Shown here piece by piece: positions 1 to 7,783 of a stretch of 13,094 nt of DNA (its first letter is position 1; the number at the start of each line of letters is the position of its first letter). Source of the stretch: Cyanobacteriota bacterium (GTDB taxonomy: Bacteria; Cyanobacteriota; Cyanobacteriia; PCC-6307; Cyanobiaceae). A program made the position numbers and the translations under genes. The notes beneath the pieces were generated by a model. It made no database searches and was not told the origin of the DNA. It saw only the letters and a list, made by a program, of their open reading frames with translations. Location of the stretch: assembly GCA_947463165.1 (NCBI GenBank), contig CANHSW010000028.1, positions 1-13,094 of the forward strand, given 5' to 3'.

Positions 1-57
1 AAAAGCACCTTTTCGAATTCAGGGCGTTTGCGGAGACGGATCAGGTGAATGGCTGTG

Positions 58-390
58 TTAGCCGTCGCTACCTGCAACCTTCACGGTCAACCTGAGGCCG
101 AGAGCTTGCAGAACTTTCAGGATAGTAGCCAGGCTTGGGTTCCCATCAATGCTCAGTGCACGGTATAAGCTCTCACGGCTCAGGCCAGCATCCTTTGCCA
201 CCTGAGTCATACCTCTGGCGCGTGCCAGATCACCAATAGCCCTGGCAATCCCGGATACATCGTCGGGATACTCTTCAAGCCAGACATCCAAATAAGCGGC
301 CATCTCCTCCTTTGTGCGGAGGTGCTCCGCCACATCGTAAGGCGTCAACTTTGCTGAGTCACGGGAGGCCGGGGGGTACAGCTGTGTCAT
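58..390 (-). CDS. Addiction-module antidote protein (HTH, HigA-like)
   Basis: A 110-residue protein of the putative addiction module antidote family, a DNA-binding antitoxin that normally neutralises a small RelE/ParE-type toxin and represses its own operon. The N-terminal part (residues 15-48) carries the family-typical stretch around AEHLRTKEEMAAYLD. Residues 52-80 form a helix-turn-helix (GMTQVAKDAGLSRESLYRAL), and the C-terminal PSLATILKVLQALGL segment is also typical. The ATG overlaps the TGA of the toxin remnant upstream (ATGA, 387-390), the usual toxin-then-antitoxin coupling, which supports this start. The antitoxin frame is intact while its toxin is broken, so it is either a relic or has been kept as a regulator or as protection against a related toxin. 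Family recognition is from motifs and context; the DNA target is unknown. Confidence 0.85.
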   Translation of the reverse strand: MTQLYPPASRDSAKLTPYDVAEHLRTKEEMAAYLDVWLEEYPDDVSGIARAIGDLARARGMTQVAKDAGLSRESLYRALSIDGNPSLATILKVLQALGLRLTVKVAGSDG

Positions 391-598
391 TGCAATTGAT
401 CTCCGAATAAGCGGTTAAGCTCAAGAGCCCTGGTTACATCGTGGGACTGCGAGGATTTGCTATCTTCTTGAGATTTCGGCGGGAACCCGAATGTCCATGG
501 ATGAGTCGGTCGACACGCATGAGTATTCGAGCTCTCCCAGTCCGATCCTTGAGGTTGTCGATCCAGGTGCTGTACTCATCCGTCCTGAAGACCCGCAT
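387..598 (-). pseudogene. Broken RelE/ParE-type toxin (partner of the antidote gene)
   Basis: On the minus strand an ATG at 598 opens a frame of 54 codons beginning MRVFRTDEYSTWIDNLKDR, which matches the start of addiction-module killer proteins (family shape: acidic/aromatic start, W-x-x-x-L-x-D-R, then R-A-R-I and D-R-L). It ends at a TAA at 434-436. A second frame carries the toxin C-terminus, SKSSQSHDVTRALELNRL, and stops at the TGA overlapping the antitoxin ATG. The central segment normally holding the RIxYGPGYRVYF and GGD region is absent. Total length is 212 bp, not a multiple of three, against roughly 100 codons for the family. An internal deletion of about 30-40 codons with loss of frame explains all of this. 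The junction probably lies near 470-480. No active toxin can be made from this copy. Confidence 0.8.
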
Positions 599-817
599 GG
601 AGCCAGTGTAGTTTCTGGGCTACGCGGCGGCAAGCTCGGGGTTGTTCGAGTTTGGCTGCGGCTGAAATTGTGTTGCGCCTGTTATAGAAAGACGCCGGGG
701 CTGGCGTCGCCATACAGACCACGAATTGGGGGGACTCTGGAAAACCGCGATTTCGGTGAGACAGTCAGCCAAGAGCCCTTACGGCATCAGGGCTCCATGG
801 TTAGCGGCTCGGATTTT
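599..817. other. Gap between toxin remnant and integrase remnant
   Basis: I see no gene here. The plus-strand open frame covering 491-832 runs antisense to the toxin remnant and has no recognisable protein features. The segment would contain the promoter of the toxin-antitoxin pair (reading leftwards from about 599), but I cannot point to convincing -10 and -35 boxes. Confidence 0.4.
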
Positions 818-1002
818 TCAGAGCTTTCTTAGCCCATGGGCATAGATCACTGCGGCCTGTATATCACTTTGCCCAAGCAAATCCTGGATAATTCTGATAT
901 TTCTTAGCGCTCCAGCGGGTGCACTGGGAAGGTATGCCGAAGAGCGTGGGAGATGGCGGCTTGACTTGCCCCTGTCGCCTTCCATTGCTGGAGTGAGCCC
1001 CC
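818..1002 (-). pseudogene. C-terminal remnant of a tyrosine recombinase/integrase
   Basis: Reading leftwards, one frame gives QAAISHALRHTFPVHPLER and stops at a TAA. Shifting frame, the next codons give RNIRIIQDLLGQSDIQAAV followed by IYAHGLRKL and a TGA at 818-820. Together they reproduce the C-terminal catalytic region of XerC/D- or integron-type tyrosine recombinases: box II H-x-x-R-H (HALRH, codons within 928-948), the LLG-H-S-D motif (here LLGQSD, with the usual His changed to Gln), and the nucleophile Tyr in VIYAH (codon 842-844). At least one frameshift near 900-915 separates the two parts, and the N-terminal two thirds are missing. The remnant begins almost at the dnaX stop, so the rest was lost at that boundary. 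The exact subfamily cannot be told from this fragment. The 5' edge at 1002 is approximate. Confidence 0.62.
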
Positions 1003-3243
1003 CTAGCCATCATCCTCCAACTCCGCAATGCTGCCGCTATCAAAGTCATCGGCGGCAGGGGCGATGGGGGCCGCCAAGCTGCCATCGATCGGATCATCAA
1101 GGCTAATCACTTCACCATTAAAAAATTCCGCCAGCCGCTGGGCCTTCTCCTGGATCGCCTCCGGACGACCAACCCCAGCCAGAACTGGTGTCTGCGGGCT
1201 AGCGGCTGGCACCGACACCGGCTCCGCCATCGCCAACCCTGCAGGCGCAGAAGCAACAGGAGCCGGCACTCGTGCTTCCGACGCAACTTGGTGTAAAGCA
1301 GCGGCTGAACTTGACAGGGGAGGCGACTGGAGCGGCACCTGCGCAGGGCTGGCCTGGTAAGCACCCGCCCTGCCGCCAGGAGCGGAATCAGCTGCCGCAG
1401 CACCGGGCTGCCCAGCAGTGCCAGAGGCAACTGATATAGCTGGAGCCACCGCGTTTACGGGGGAAACTGCATTGCCTGGAGCGCCTGCATTAGCTGGAGC
1501 CACCGCAATAGCTGGAGCCACTGCGTTACCTGCATTGCCTGCAGCACCTGCAGGGCTATTCACCAGAGCATTGCCAGGCAAACCAGCATTGCTAGTTAAC
1601 CCAGCATTACTAGATAACCCAGCACTACTAAATGAGCCGGCATGGCTGGGCGGCGCGGCCACGGGGGCTCGGTGACTGGCCAGGCCCTCACCGCCCTCCA
1701 GCACCAGTTGACGCTGGCCGCCGAAGGCCCTGGCCATGGCGTTCTGCAGCAGCGGCAGGCGGCTCTGCACCATGGCCATCCAATTGCCGGCCACCCGCAC
1801 CACGGCGCGCTGGTCGTCTAACCGCACCAATTGGGCCTGCTGGGATAGCAGCATTCGCGTGGAAGGCAACTCCAGGCCAGCCAGAATCTGCTGCCACAAC
1901 TCCGGCAGGGAGCGCTCGCCAGGGGCCCCGACCGGCGCCGGGCGAGCCGCGGCCACTGGCGCCAATCGAGGCAGGGCCACCGCTGCGGCGGGAGAGACCG
2001 CAGAAGATGCGGCATGAGCAACGGCAGGGGGGGGGCCGGCAGAGGCAGTGGCAAAGGGCACCGGGGCTGCGGCCTGGGCCTTGGTAGGGGCTGACACAGG
2101 CGCTGCCACCGCAACCGGTGCCGCCACCGGTGCGGCTTGCCGCGGCGGTTCGGCCAGCAGCCCCAGCAGCAGCACCTCCAGCCAGAGGCGGGGATTGATG
2201 CTCTGGCGCAGCTGCTGTTCGCTGCCCTTGAGCTGGGCCTGCCAGCGCAGCAGCTGGGGGGTGCCGATGCGCTGGGCCAACTCCGGCAGCTGGCCGCGGA
2301 ACTGGGGCGAAAAACCACTGAGCTCCAGCCGATCCGGCGCCACGCCGGCCAGCACCAGATCCCGCAGCAGACCCGCCAATCCCTGCAGCACCGCCGTTGG
2401 TTCGCGGCCCCTTTCCAGCAGGGTGCGGCAGGATTCCAACAGCTCCAGGGGCTGCTGGGCCGCCAGGGCAGCGGCCAAAGCCAGCAATTCCTGCTCCGGC
2501 ACCGCCCCGAGCAGATCCCACACAGCTTCCGCCTCCACCGGGGGCGGCAGCAGGCTGAGTTGATCCAGCAGGCTCTCGGCATCACGCAGCCCCCCCTGGG
2601 CCCGTTGGGCCACCACGTGCAGCGCCTCTAGGGTGATGCCGATCTGCTCCTGATCGGCGATCCAGGTGAGGTGTTGTTCGAGGGCCGCCAGGGGGATGCG
2701 GCGGAAATCGAAGCGCTGACAGCGGCTCAAAATCGTGGCCAGCACCCGTTGCGGGTCGGTGGTGGCCAGCACGAACACCACCCGTGGCGGCGGCTCCTCC
2801 AAGGTTTTGAGCAGGGCGTTGAAGGCCGCCGTGGAGAGCATGTGGCACTCGTCCACCACATACACCTTCCAGCGGGCCTGCACCGGCGCAAAGCGGGAGC
2901 GCTCGATCAGCTCGCGGATGTTGTCAACGCCGGTGTTGGAGGCGGCGTCGATCTCGATCACATCTAGGGCCGTGCCAGAAGCGATGGCGCGGCAGAGATC
3001 ACAGACGCCGCAGGGCTCTGGGGTGGGCCCTTCGCTGGCCAGGCAGTTGAGCGAGCGGGCCAGGATGCGGGCGCTGGAGGTTTTGCCGGTGCCGCGGGGG
3101 CCGCTAAACAAATAAGCCGGCGCAATCCGACCGCTGCGCAGGGCCTGGCCGAGGGTGGCCGCAATCGCCTCCTGCCCCACCAGCTGATCGAGGCGCTGGG
3201 GCCTGTACTTGTGGTGCAGCGGCTGGTAGGCCGTAGGTCTCAT
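1003..3243 (-). CDS. dnaX: DNA polymerase III subunit gamma/tau (clamp loader ATPase)
   Basis: Clamp-loader ATPase of the replicative polymerase, 746 residues. It uses ATP to open and load the beta clamp, and the long tail (tau) normally contacts other replisome parts. Visible motifs: Walker A GPRGTGKT (48-55); zinc module Cys67, Cys78, Cys81, Cys84; Walker B VYVVDE (127-132); sensor 1 ATTD (160-163); SRC arginine-finger motif (173-175). Domains I-III end near residue 370. A Pro/Ala linker follows, then a conserved tau segment starting around GERSLPELW, then a hexapeptide-repeat stretch (about 532-603) and an acidic tail with AEFFNGEVISLDD. The Walker A region is uninterrupted, so the DnaX intein known from Synechocystis is absent. 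I see no A-rich slippage site, so only the full-length tau form is evident. It starts with ATG, lies 58 bp after the LRAT-domain gene and is last in the minus-strand block. Confidence 0.96.
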   Translation of the reverse strand: MRPTAYQPLHHKYRPQRLDQLVGQEAIAATLGQALRSGRIAPAYLFSGPRGTGKTSSARILARSLNCLASEGPTPEPCGVCDLCRAIASGTALDVIEIDAASNTGVDNIRELIERSRFAPVQARWKVYVVDECHMLSTAAFNALLKTLEEPPPRVVFVLATTDPQRVLATILSRCQRFDFRRIPLAALEQHLTWIADQEQIGITLEALHVVAQRAQGGLRDAESLLDQLSLLPPPVEAEAVWDLLGAVPEQELLALAAALAAQQPLELLESCRTLLERGREPTAVLQGLAGLLRDLVLAGVAPDRLELSGFSPQFRGQLPELAQRIGTPQLLRWQAQLKGSEQQLRQSINPRLWLEVLLLGLLAEPPRQAAPVAAPVAVAAPVSAPTKAQAAAPVPFATASAGPPPAVAHAASSAVSPAAAVALPRLAPVAAARPAPVGAPGERSLPELWQQILAGLELPSTRMLLSQQAQLVRLDDQRAVVRVAGNWMAMVQSRLPLLQNAMARAFGGQRQLVLEGGEGLASHRAPVAAPPSHAGSFSSAGLSSNAGLTSNAGLPGNALVNSPAGAAGNAGNAVAPAIAVAPANAGAPGNAVSPVNAVAPAISVASGTAGQPGAAAADSAPGGRAGAYQASPAQVPLQSPPLSSSAAALHQVASEARVPAPVASAPAGLAMAEPVSVPAASPQTPVLAGVGRPEAIQEKAQRLAEFFNGEVISLDDPIDGSLAAPIAPAADDFDSGSIAELEDDG
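1436..1651. repeat. 12 x 18-bp tandem repeat inside dnaX
   Basis: Twelve consecutive 18-bp units with no length change. The clearest are three adjacent copies at 1580-1633 (variants of AACCCAGCATTACTAGAT) and the TAGCTGGAGCCACCGC-type units at 1436, 1490 and 1508. In the dnaX frame they give a hexapeptide repeat (SNAGLT, SNAGLP, GNALVN, then VAPAxA types). Every unit keeps the 18-bp length, so the reading frame has been preserved by selection while the sequence drifted. Confidence 0.85.
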
Positions 3244-3301
3244 GCGGCAGCGGGCTCAGCCGGCACCCTGAATTGGCCGTCTCGGGCAGGCGAACTTGAG
3301 G

Positions 3302-4015
3302 CTAATGCTCCTGCCGCTGGCCCGGGCCGAGCAGCTTCTCCAACCGCGACTCCAGCTCCTCCACCTCCGTCAATTGATCGGCGAGGCGCTGGGCCGCCCG
3401 GCGCAGGGCCACGAACTGGCTATCGCCATCAACCGGCTCCCCCCAGCGGGCCTCGGCCTTGCTCAGTTCGCTCTCCAGCCCTTCCTGCAGTTGGCGTCTC
3501 AGCCCATTGAGCTGCTCCAGATACTGGAGGGCCCACCCCCGGCCCCGCTCCAGCTGGCCCTCGGAGAGCTGGGAGGCCAGCAATTGCTTGATGGAGCCCA
3601 GCAGGGCGGCAGCCCCCTGGCGCGGATTGGCGATGCCGGCTTGATCGAGCAGGGCGGAAACCATCGCCCTCGGTCCGCGCTGGCTGGCCTCTAGCCAACC
3701 CTCCACCTGGGCGCTGCGGTGGCGGCCGGTCTTGCACCAGTGGGCAAAGTGCTCACAGTTGTTAAAAATCAGGTTGTAGCGCTGTTCGCCGATGCGACCG
3801 ATGGCCCGCCTCAGGGTCACTTGCGGGGTTGAGCAGCTAGCAGCCGGGTAGGGCACCACCGAGATGGGCTCACCGCGGCTGAACTCCAACAGGGGGCTGC
3901 GCAAAATTTCGCGGCCCTCCAGGTAGTGGGCCACGCTGCCATCGCCCAGATCGATGCCGTGGTGGGTAAATAGACCGTGCCGGCGAGGCACTTGCAGATG
4001 GTCGGCGGCCGCCAA
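3302..4015 (-). CDS. LRAT-domain (NC-domain) protein with C-terminal helical tail
   Basis: A 237-residue protein with the lecithin-retinol acyltransferase fold, an NlpC/P60-related thiol enzyme class that includes acyltransferases and phospholipases. Residues 18-31 carry HHGIDLGDGSVAHY, supplying the His residues, and residues 86-90 carry NCEHF with the presumed nucleophile Cys87, followed by WC. This is the full H...H...NCEHF signature. Residues about 150-232 are charged and helix-rich (ELESRLEKLL type), perhaps a coiled coil; no signal peptide or membrane span is evident. The start is TTG at 4013-4015. I see no in-frame ATG upstream before clpX, and MAAADHL then HHG agrees with family N-termini as I know them. 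It sits between clpX (70 bp away) and dnaX (58 bp away) on the same strand, so it is probably cotranscribed. Substrate and role are unknown. Confidence 0.85.
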   Translation of the reverse strand: MAAADHLQVPRRHGLFTHHGIDLGDGSVAHYLEGREILRSPLLEFSRGEPISVVPYPAASCSTPQVTLRRAIGRIGEQRYNLIFNNCEHFAHWCKTGRHRSAQVEGWLEASQRGPRAMVSALLDQAGIANPRQGAAALLGSIKQLLASQLSEGQLERGRGWALQYLEQLNGLRRQLQEGLESELSKAEARWGEPVDGDSQFVALRRAAQRLADQLTEVEELESRLEKLLGPGQRQEH

Positions 4016-4057
4016 GATCGGCAGGGGCTGGGGGCTGTCGCCAGGTCTAGCGCATGG

Positions 4058-4076
4058 GCCTGAGCTGTACTCAGGC
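4058..4076. other. Short hairpin between clpX and the LRAT gene
   Basis: A perfect 7-bp inverted repeat, GCCTGAG / CTCAGGC, with a 5-nt loop, lies in the 70-bp gap just after the clpX stop. No T-run follows it on the minus strand, so it is not a standard intrinsic terminator. It may be an mRNA stability or processing element, or chance in GC-rich sequence. Confidence 0.4.
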
Positions 4077-4085
4077 GGGCTGCGT

Positions 4086-5444
4086 TCAGGCAGTTGCCTG
4101 GTGGTTGTCGTCCTCGTGGTTGCTGGGCAGGCGCACCACCTGACCCTTGCTGCGCTGTTCCACCAGCTCCTGGGTAACCGTGAAGCTGGGCACGTCGCTG
4201 CGGGAGGGCAGGTCGTACATCAGCTCAAGCATCAATTCCTCAACGATGCCGCGCAGGGCGCGGGCGCCGGTCTTGCGGCGCTGGGCCTCGATGGCGATCG
4301 CCTCCAGGGCGGCCGGCTCAAATTCCAGGCGCACGTTGTCCATGCTGAGCAGGGTCTGGAACTGCTTCACCAGGGCATCGCGGGGCTCGGTGAGAATCGC
4401 CTGCAGGGCCTTGATGTCGAGCGGTTCCAACAGGGCGGTCACCGGCAGCCGACCGATGAATTCGGGAATCAGGCCGTACTTGACCAGATCGTCGGGCTGC
4501 AGATGCCGCAGCAGCTCGCTGGCTTGGCGCTCCTTGCTGCTGCGGGGCCGGCTGCTGCCGTCGGGGCCGATGAAGCCGATGGCGTTGCGGCCCAGCCGGC
4601 GTTGCACCACGTCTTCCAGCCCCACAAAGGCGCCGCCACAGATGAACAGGATTTGGCTGGTATCGATCTGAATGCAGTCCTGGTAGGGGTGTTTGCGTCC
4701 ACCCTGGGGCGGCACATTGGCCACCGTGCCCTCCAGCATCTTCAGTAGCGCCTGCTGCACCCCCTCACCAGAAACATCGCGGGTGATCGAGGGGTTTTCG
4801 CTCTTGCGGGCGATCTTGTCGATCTCGTCGATATAAATGATGCCCCTTTGGGCCTGTTCAACATCGAGATCGGCCTTCTGCAACAGCCTCAACAGGATGT
4901 TCTCCACGTCTTCCCCCACATAGCCGGCCTCGGTGAGGGTGGTGGCGTCGGCCACCGCGAAGGGCACGTCGAGCAGCTCTGCCAGGGTTTGGGCCAGCAG
5001 GGTCTTGCCGCAGCCGGTGGGTCCGATCAACAGAATGTTCGACTTATGCAGCCTGGTGGCTGTCTCGCTGCTCTCGCCATCGCCGTCCCCCTGCCAGGCG
5101 AGCCGTTTGTAGTGGTTGTAAACGGCCACCGACAGACTTTTCTTGGCCTCCTCCTGGCCCACCACCTGACGGTCGAGGAAGGCCTTGATCGCCCGGGGGG
5201 TGGGGATGTCGGCCAGGGTGGGGGCTGGCTTAGAGCTCTTCTTGGCCGAGGGCTTATGCCGATCCGGCTCCGGGGCTGTGCGGCCGCCGGGGGCGCCCTC
5301 CACCAGCTCCTCGTCGAGGATCTCGTTGCAGAGGTCTATGCACTCGTCGCAGATATAGACGCCAGGACCAGCGATCAGCTTGCGCACCTGCTCCTGCGAC
5401 TTGCCGCAGAAGGAACATTTCAGGTGGGCGTCGAACTTGGCCAT
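4086..5444 (-). CDS. clpX: ATP-dependent Clp protease ATP-binding subunit ClpX
   Basis: AAA+ unfoldase that recognises tagged substrates and threads them into ClpP. 452 residues from the ATG at 5444. A TTG six bases upstream (5450) is possible, but [17 protein letters not shown] is the expected cyanobacterial start. Visible: N-terminal zinc-binding domain with Cys10, Cys13, Cys32, Cys35; Walker A GPTGCGKT (141-148); GYVG pore loop (174-177); Walker B IIYIDE (202-207) followed by the ClpX-typical [25 protein letters not shown] pore region near 250; the IGF tripeptide that docks on ClpP (289-291); sensor 2 TGARALR (392-398). All key residues are present. It lies 88 bp downstream of clpP on the same strand, the usual clpP-clpX pairing. 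No clear Shine-Dalgarno sequence precedes the start. Confidence 0.97.
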   Translation of the reverse strand: MAKFDAHLKCSFCGKSQEQVRKLIAGPGVYICDECIDLCNEILDEELVEGAPGGRTAPEPDRHKPSAKKSSKPAPTLADIPTPRAIKAFLDRQVVGQEEAKKSLSVAVYNHYKRLAWQGDGDGESSETATRLHKSNILLIGPTGCGKTLLAQTLAELLDVPFAVADATTLTEAGYVGEDVENILLRLLQKADLDVEQAQRGIIYIDEIDKIARKSENPSITRDVSGEGVQQALLKMLEGTVANVPPQGGRKHPYQDCIQIDTSQILFICGGAFVGLEDVVQRRLGRNAIGFIGPDGSSRPRSSKERQASELLRHLQPDDLVKYGLIPEFIGRLPVTALLEPLDIKALQAILTEPRDALVKQFQTLLSMDNVRLEFEPAALEAIAIEAQRRKTGARALRGIVEELMLELMYDLPSRSDVPSFTVTQELVEQRSKGQVVRLPSNHEDDNHQATA

Positions 5445-5532
5445 CGGCAAAGGAAGCAGGGGACCCCAATGACCAGGATCAGCACGAAAACGGGTTTCGC
5501 CACCAATCCTTGAAAATCAGGTAGGGAGGGGA

Positions 5533-6207
5533 TCAACCGGCGGCGGTGAAGGAGGAGGTGTCGGTCACCACTCGATCGATCAGCCCATATTCAACCGCTT
5601 CTGCGGGAGAAAGGAAGTAGTCGCGGTCGGTGTCCTCGGCGATTTTGTCCAGGGGCTGGCCGGTGTGCTCGGCCAGCAGGCCGTTGAGAGTGTCCTTGAG
5701 GTAGAGGATTTCCTTGGCCTGGATCTCGATATCCACTGCCTGGCCCTGGGCTCCACCGAGGGGCTGGTGGATCATGATCCGCGAATTAGGCAGGGCTAGA
5801 CGTTTTCCCTTAGCACCACCGGCCAGAAGGAAAGCACCCATTGATGCCGCAAGTCCATAGCAGATGGTTACCACATCCGGAGCAACCTGCTGCATGGTGT
5901 CATAGATGGCCAGGCCGGCGGTCACCGACCCCCCCGGCGAGTTGATATAGATCTGAATATCCTTCTCCGGATCCTCCGCCTCCAGGAACAGCAGCTGCGC
6001 CACCAGGGCATCGGCCACGGCGTCGTCGATGCCGGAGCCCAGGAAGATGATCCGCTCCCGCAGCAGGCGCGAATAGATATCGAAGGCCCGCTCGCCCCTG
6101 CCAGATTGCTCCACCACGGTGGGTAATACGCCAGGGCTGGCGGTAATGCTGAGCGGGGACGCCGACCAGCGGTTACGAATCGGATGGTGGATGGTGGCGT
6201 CGATCAA
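5533..6207 (-). CDS. clpP: ATP-dependent Clp protease proteolytic subunit ClpP
   Basis: Serine peptidase subunit that forms the double-ring chamber working with ClpX. 224 residues. The catalytic triad is complete: Ser122 in [10 protein letters not shown], His147 in MIHQPLGG, and Asp196 in DTDRDYFLS (equivalent to Asp171 of mature E. coli ClpP). [10 protein letters not shown] (89-98) and the [15 protein letters not shown] handle helix are also standard. The start is TTG at 6205-6207, giving [10 protein letters not shown]. No ATG lies between it and the conserved core, and this N-terminus resembles other picocyanobacterial ClpP proteins of the clpX-linked type (often called ClpP2). The N-terminal 30 residues are probably a leader trimmed after synthesis. 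It lies between tig and clpX, same strand. Confidence 0.96.
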   Translation of the reverse strand: MIDATIHHPIRNRWSASPLSITASPGVLPTVVEQSGRGERAFDIYSRLLRERIIFLGSGIDDAVADALVAQLLFLEAEDPEKDIQIYINSPGGSVTAGLAIYDTMQQVAPDVVTICYGLAASMGAFLLAGGAKGKRLALPNSRIMIHQPLGGAQGQAVDIEIQAKEILYLKDTLNGLLAEHTGQPLDKIAEDTDRDYFLSPAEAVEYGLIDRVVTDTSSFTAAG

Positions 6208-6251
6208 GTGCTAGTGCCTGGGCTGGGGATCAATCTATGGGCTTTACTCGC

Positions 6252-6284
6252 GGCCCATGGGCATTTGCTCGCTGCCCATGGGCC
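6252..6284. repeat. Perfect inverted repeat made of two palindromes, tig-clpP gap
   Basis: Two copies of the palindrome GCCCATGGGC, each extended by one base (GGCCCATGGGC at 6252-6262 and GCCCATGGGCC at 6274-6284), form a perfect 11-bp inverted repeat around an 11-nt spacer. They can fold either as one long hairpin or as two self-palindromes. The element sits in the 95-bp gap after tig and before clpP. It has no T-run, so it looks like an mRNA processing or stability element or a protein-binding site rather than a terminator. A third copy of GCCCATGGGC lies at 832-841. Confidence 0.75.
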
Positions 6285-6302
6285 TGACTGCCGCTGCGGA
6301 CC

Positions 6303-7724
6303 CTAGGAGGCCGCAGCCTCCTCGCCGGCGGCAGCTTCGCTGGAGAGCTTCTCGGTGATGGTGCTGTTGGCCTCCAGCCAGGTGAGCAACTTGTCCTGCA
6401 GCAGGTCGTTGGCCACGCTCAGGTGCAGGCGCTGCGGGTCGAGCTGACCCTGCTGCTGCTGGTTGAGCTCGCGGCTGATCTCCTTCACCTTTGCCTCAAT
6501 CGCCTCACGCTCCACCTCGATCTGCTCGGCGATGGCCAGGGCCTTGAGGGCCATGCTGCGGCGCAGGCGCTGCTCCGCCTCGGGCCGGGAGGTGTCCATC
6601 AGGCTGCGCACCAGGTCGGGGGTGAACAGCTTCTTCACATCCATGCCCTGCTGGGCGATCTCAGCGGCGGTCTGCTCCAGCAGGTTGACCACCTCCCGCT
6701 GCACCATGGTCTCCGGCAACTCCACCTCCAGCTGGTCCACCAGGGCGGCGAGCAGGGCGCCATGGCGGGCGGCCTTGCCGCGCCGCTCGGCCTCCTCCTG
6801 CAGCTGCTGCTCCAGCTGGGCCCGCAGCTCCGCCAGGGTCTGCTGGTCGCTGGCCCGCTGGGCGAAGGCGTCGTCCAGGGCTGGCAGTTCGCGGCTCTTC
6901 AGCTCCTTGAGGGTCACCTCAAAGCTGGCCTGGCGCCCGGCCAGCTCCTGCTGCTGGTAGCTGTCGGGGAAGCGGCAGTCGATCGTCTTGCTCTCGCCCA
7001 CCGCCAGGCCGATCACCCCATCCACGAAGCCGGGGATCATCCGCCCCTCCTCCAGCTCCACCTCGAAGGAGTCGCTGCTGCCACCGGGAATCGGCTCGCC
7101 GCTGTCGCCAAATACGCCGCTGAAACTCAGCTCCGCCACGTCGCCGGCCTCGGCCGGGCGACCCTCCACCGGCACCAGGGTGGCCAGCTGCCGGCGGGAT
7201 TGCTCGATCAACTCATCCACCCGGGCCGGGTCGTAAACCACCGGCTCCACCTCCGCCTGGAGACCCTTGGTGGCCTTCAAGCTGGGGGTGGGCTCGACGT
7301 CGAGTTCCAGGGTGATGGTGAGCTCGCTGCCGGGCTGGAAGCGCTCCAGCACCAGCTCCATCCCCTCGCTGAGCTCGGGGCTGCCGAGGGCAGCCAAGGT
7401 TTCAATCTCCAGGGCCTGGCGATAGGAGGTTTCCACCAGGTCTTCCAGGGCTGTGGCCAGCACCCTTTTGCTGCCGATCTGCTGCAGCAAAACCGGCCTG
7501 GGCACCTTGCCCTTGCGGAAGCCAGGCAGCTTGACGCTGCCGCTGAGCTTGCTGATCGCCGCCTCGTAGCTGGCCTTGCTGAGGCTGCCGGGGATGGCCA
7601 GCTCCAGCGCCACGCGACTGGCAGGACGGGGGCTCACCTTCACCTGCAGCTCGCCGCTGGCCTGGCCGGCAGCAGCGGCTTTGGCAGCCGTGCCGGAATC
7701 TGATGGGGTGGCGGCAGATTGCAT
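6303..7724 (-). CDS. tig: Trigger factor (ribosome-associated chaperone and prolyl isomerase)
   Basis: Chaperone that docks at the ribosomal exit tunnel and folds nascent chains. 473 residues in the usual three parts: the N-terminal ribosome-binding domain with the signature GFRKGKVPR (68-76), an FKBP-type prolyl isomerase domain (about 185-275, with FSGVF, the IPGF segment near 230 and the VGESKTIDCRFP stretch), and a long helical C-terminal domain rich in Gln/Glu/Leu (about 285-450). The ATG at 7724 adds about 24 low-complexity residues (Ala/Gly-rich) before the conserved start GELQVKVSPRPASRVAL. No in-frame start further upstream is possible, because a TGA lies eleven to thirteen bases before the ATG. 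First gene of the minus-strand block; the repeat-rich intergenic region is its 5' flank. Confidence 0.95.
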   Translation of the reverse strand: MQSAATPSDSGTAAKAAAAGQASGELQVKVSPRPASRVALELAIPGSLSKASYEAAISKLSGSVKLPGFRKGKVPRPVLLQQIGSKRVLATALEDLVETSYRQALEIETLAALGSPELSEGMELVLERFQPGSELTITLELDVEPTPSLKATKGLQAEVEPVVYDPARVDELIEQSRRQLATLVPVEGRPAEAGDVAELSFSGVFGDSGEPIPGGSSDSFEVELEEGRMIPGFVDGVIGLAVGESKTIDCRFPDSYQQQELAGRQASFEVTLKELKSRELPALDDAFAQRASDQQTLAELRAQLEQQLQEEAERRGKAARHGALLAALVDQLEVELPETMVQREVVNLLEQTAAEIAQQGMDVKKLFTPDLVRSLMDTSRPEAEQRLRRSMALKALAIAEQIEVEREAIEAKVKEISRELNQQQQGQLDPQRLHLSVANDLLQDKLLTWLEANSTITEKLSSEAAAGEEAAAS

Positions 7725-7783
7725 GAAGGTGTTTTGTCAGCCTGTCATCCTAGAAACCAACCCGCCGAGGCGAAGTGCTCCGG

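Noticed and set aside
1..57. Minus-strand reading with HLIRLRKRPEFEKVL downstream of the antitoxin
   Set aside because: It looks protein-like but is cut by the window edge and has no clear start codon, so no gene is called.
491..832. Plus-strand open frame of 113 codons
   Set aside because: It runs antisense to the toxin remnant, whose protein signature is clear on the minus strand, and its own translation has no recognisable features.
864..1100. Minus-strand open frame of 78 codons
   Set aside because: It overlaps the end of dnaX in another frame and then crosses the integrase remnant in a third frame; the integrase motifs are in the other two frames.
1688..2585. Several long frames on both strands within dnaX
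   Set aside because: They are shadow frames of the Ala/Pro/Leu-rich GC-rich dnaX coding sequence, with no family motifs.
6423..7703. Plus-strand open frame of 426 codons antisense to tig
   Set aside because: Its Leu/Gln/His-rich translation is what a GC-rich, Gln/Leu-rich gene yields on the opposite strand. Trigger factor on the minus strand has complete domain motifs.
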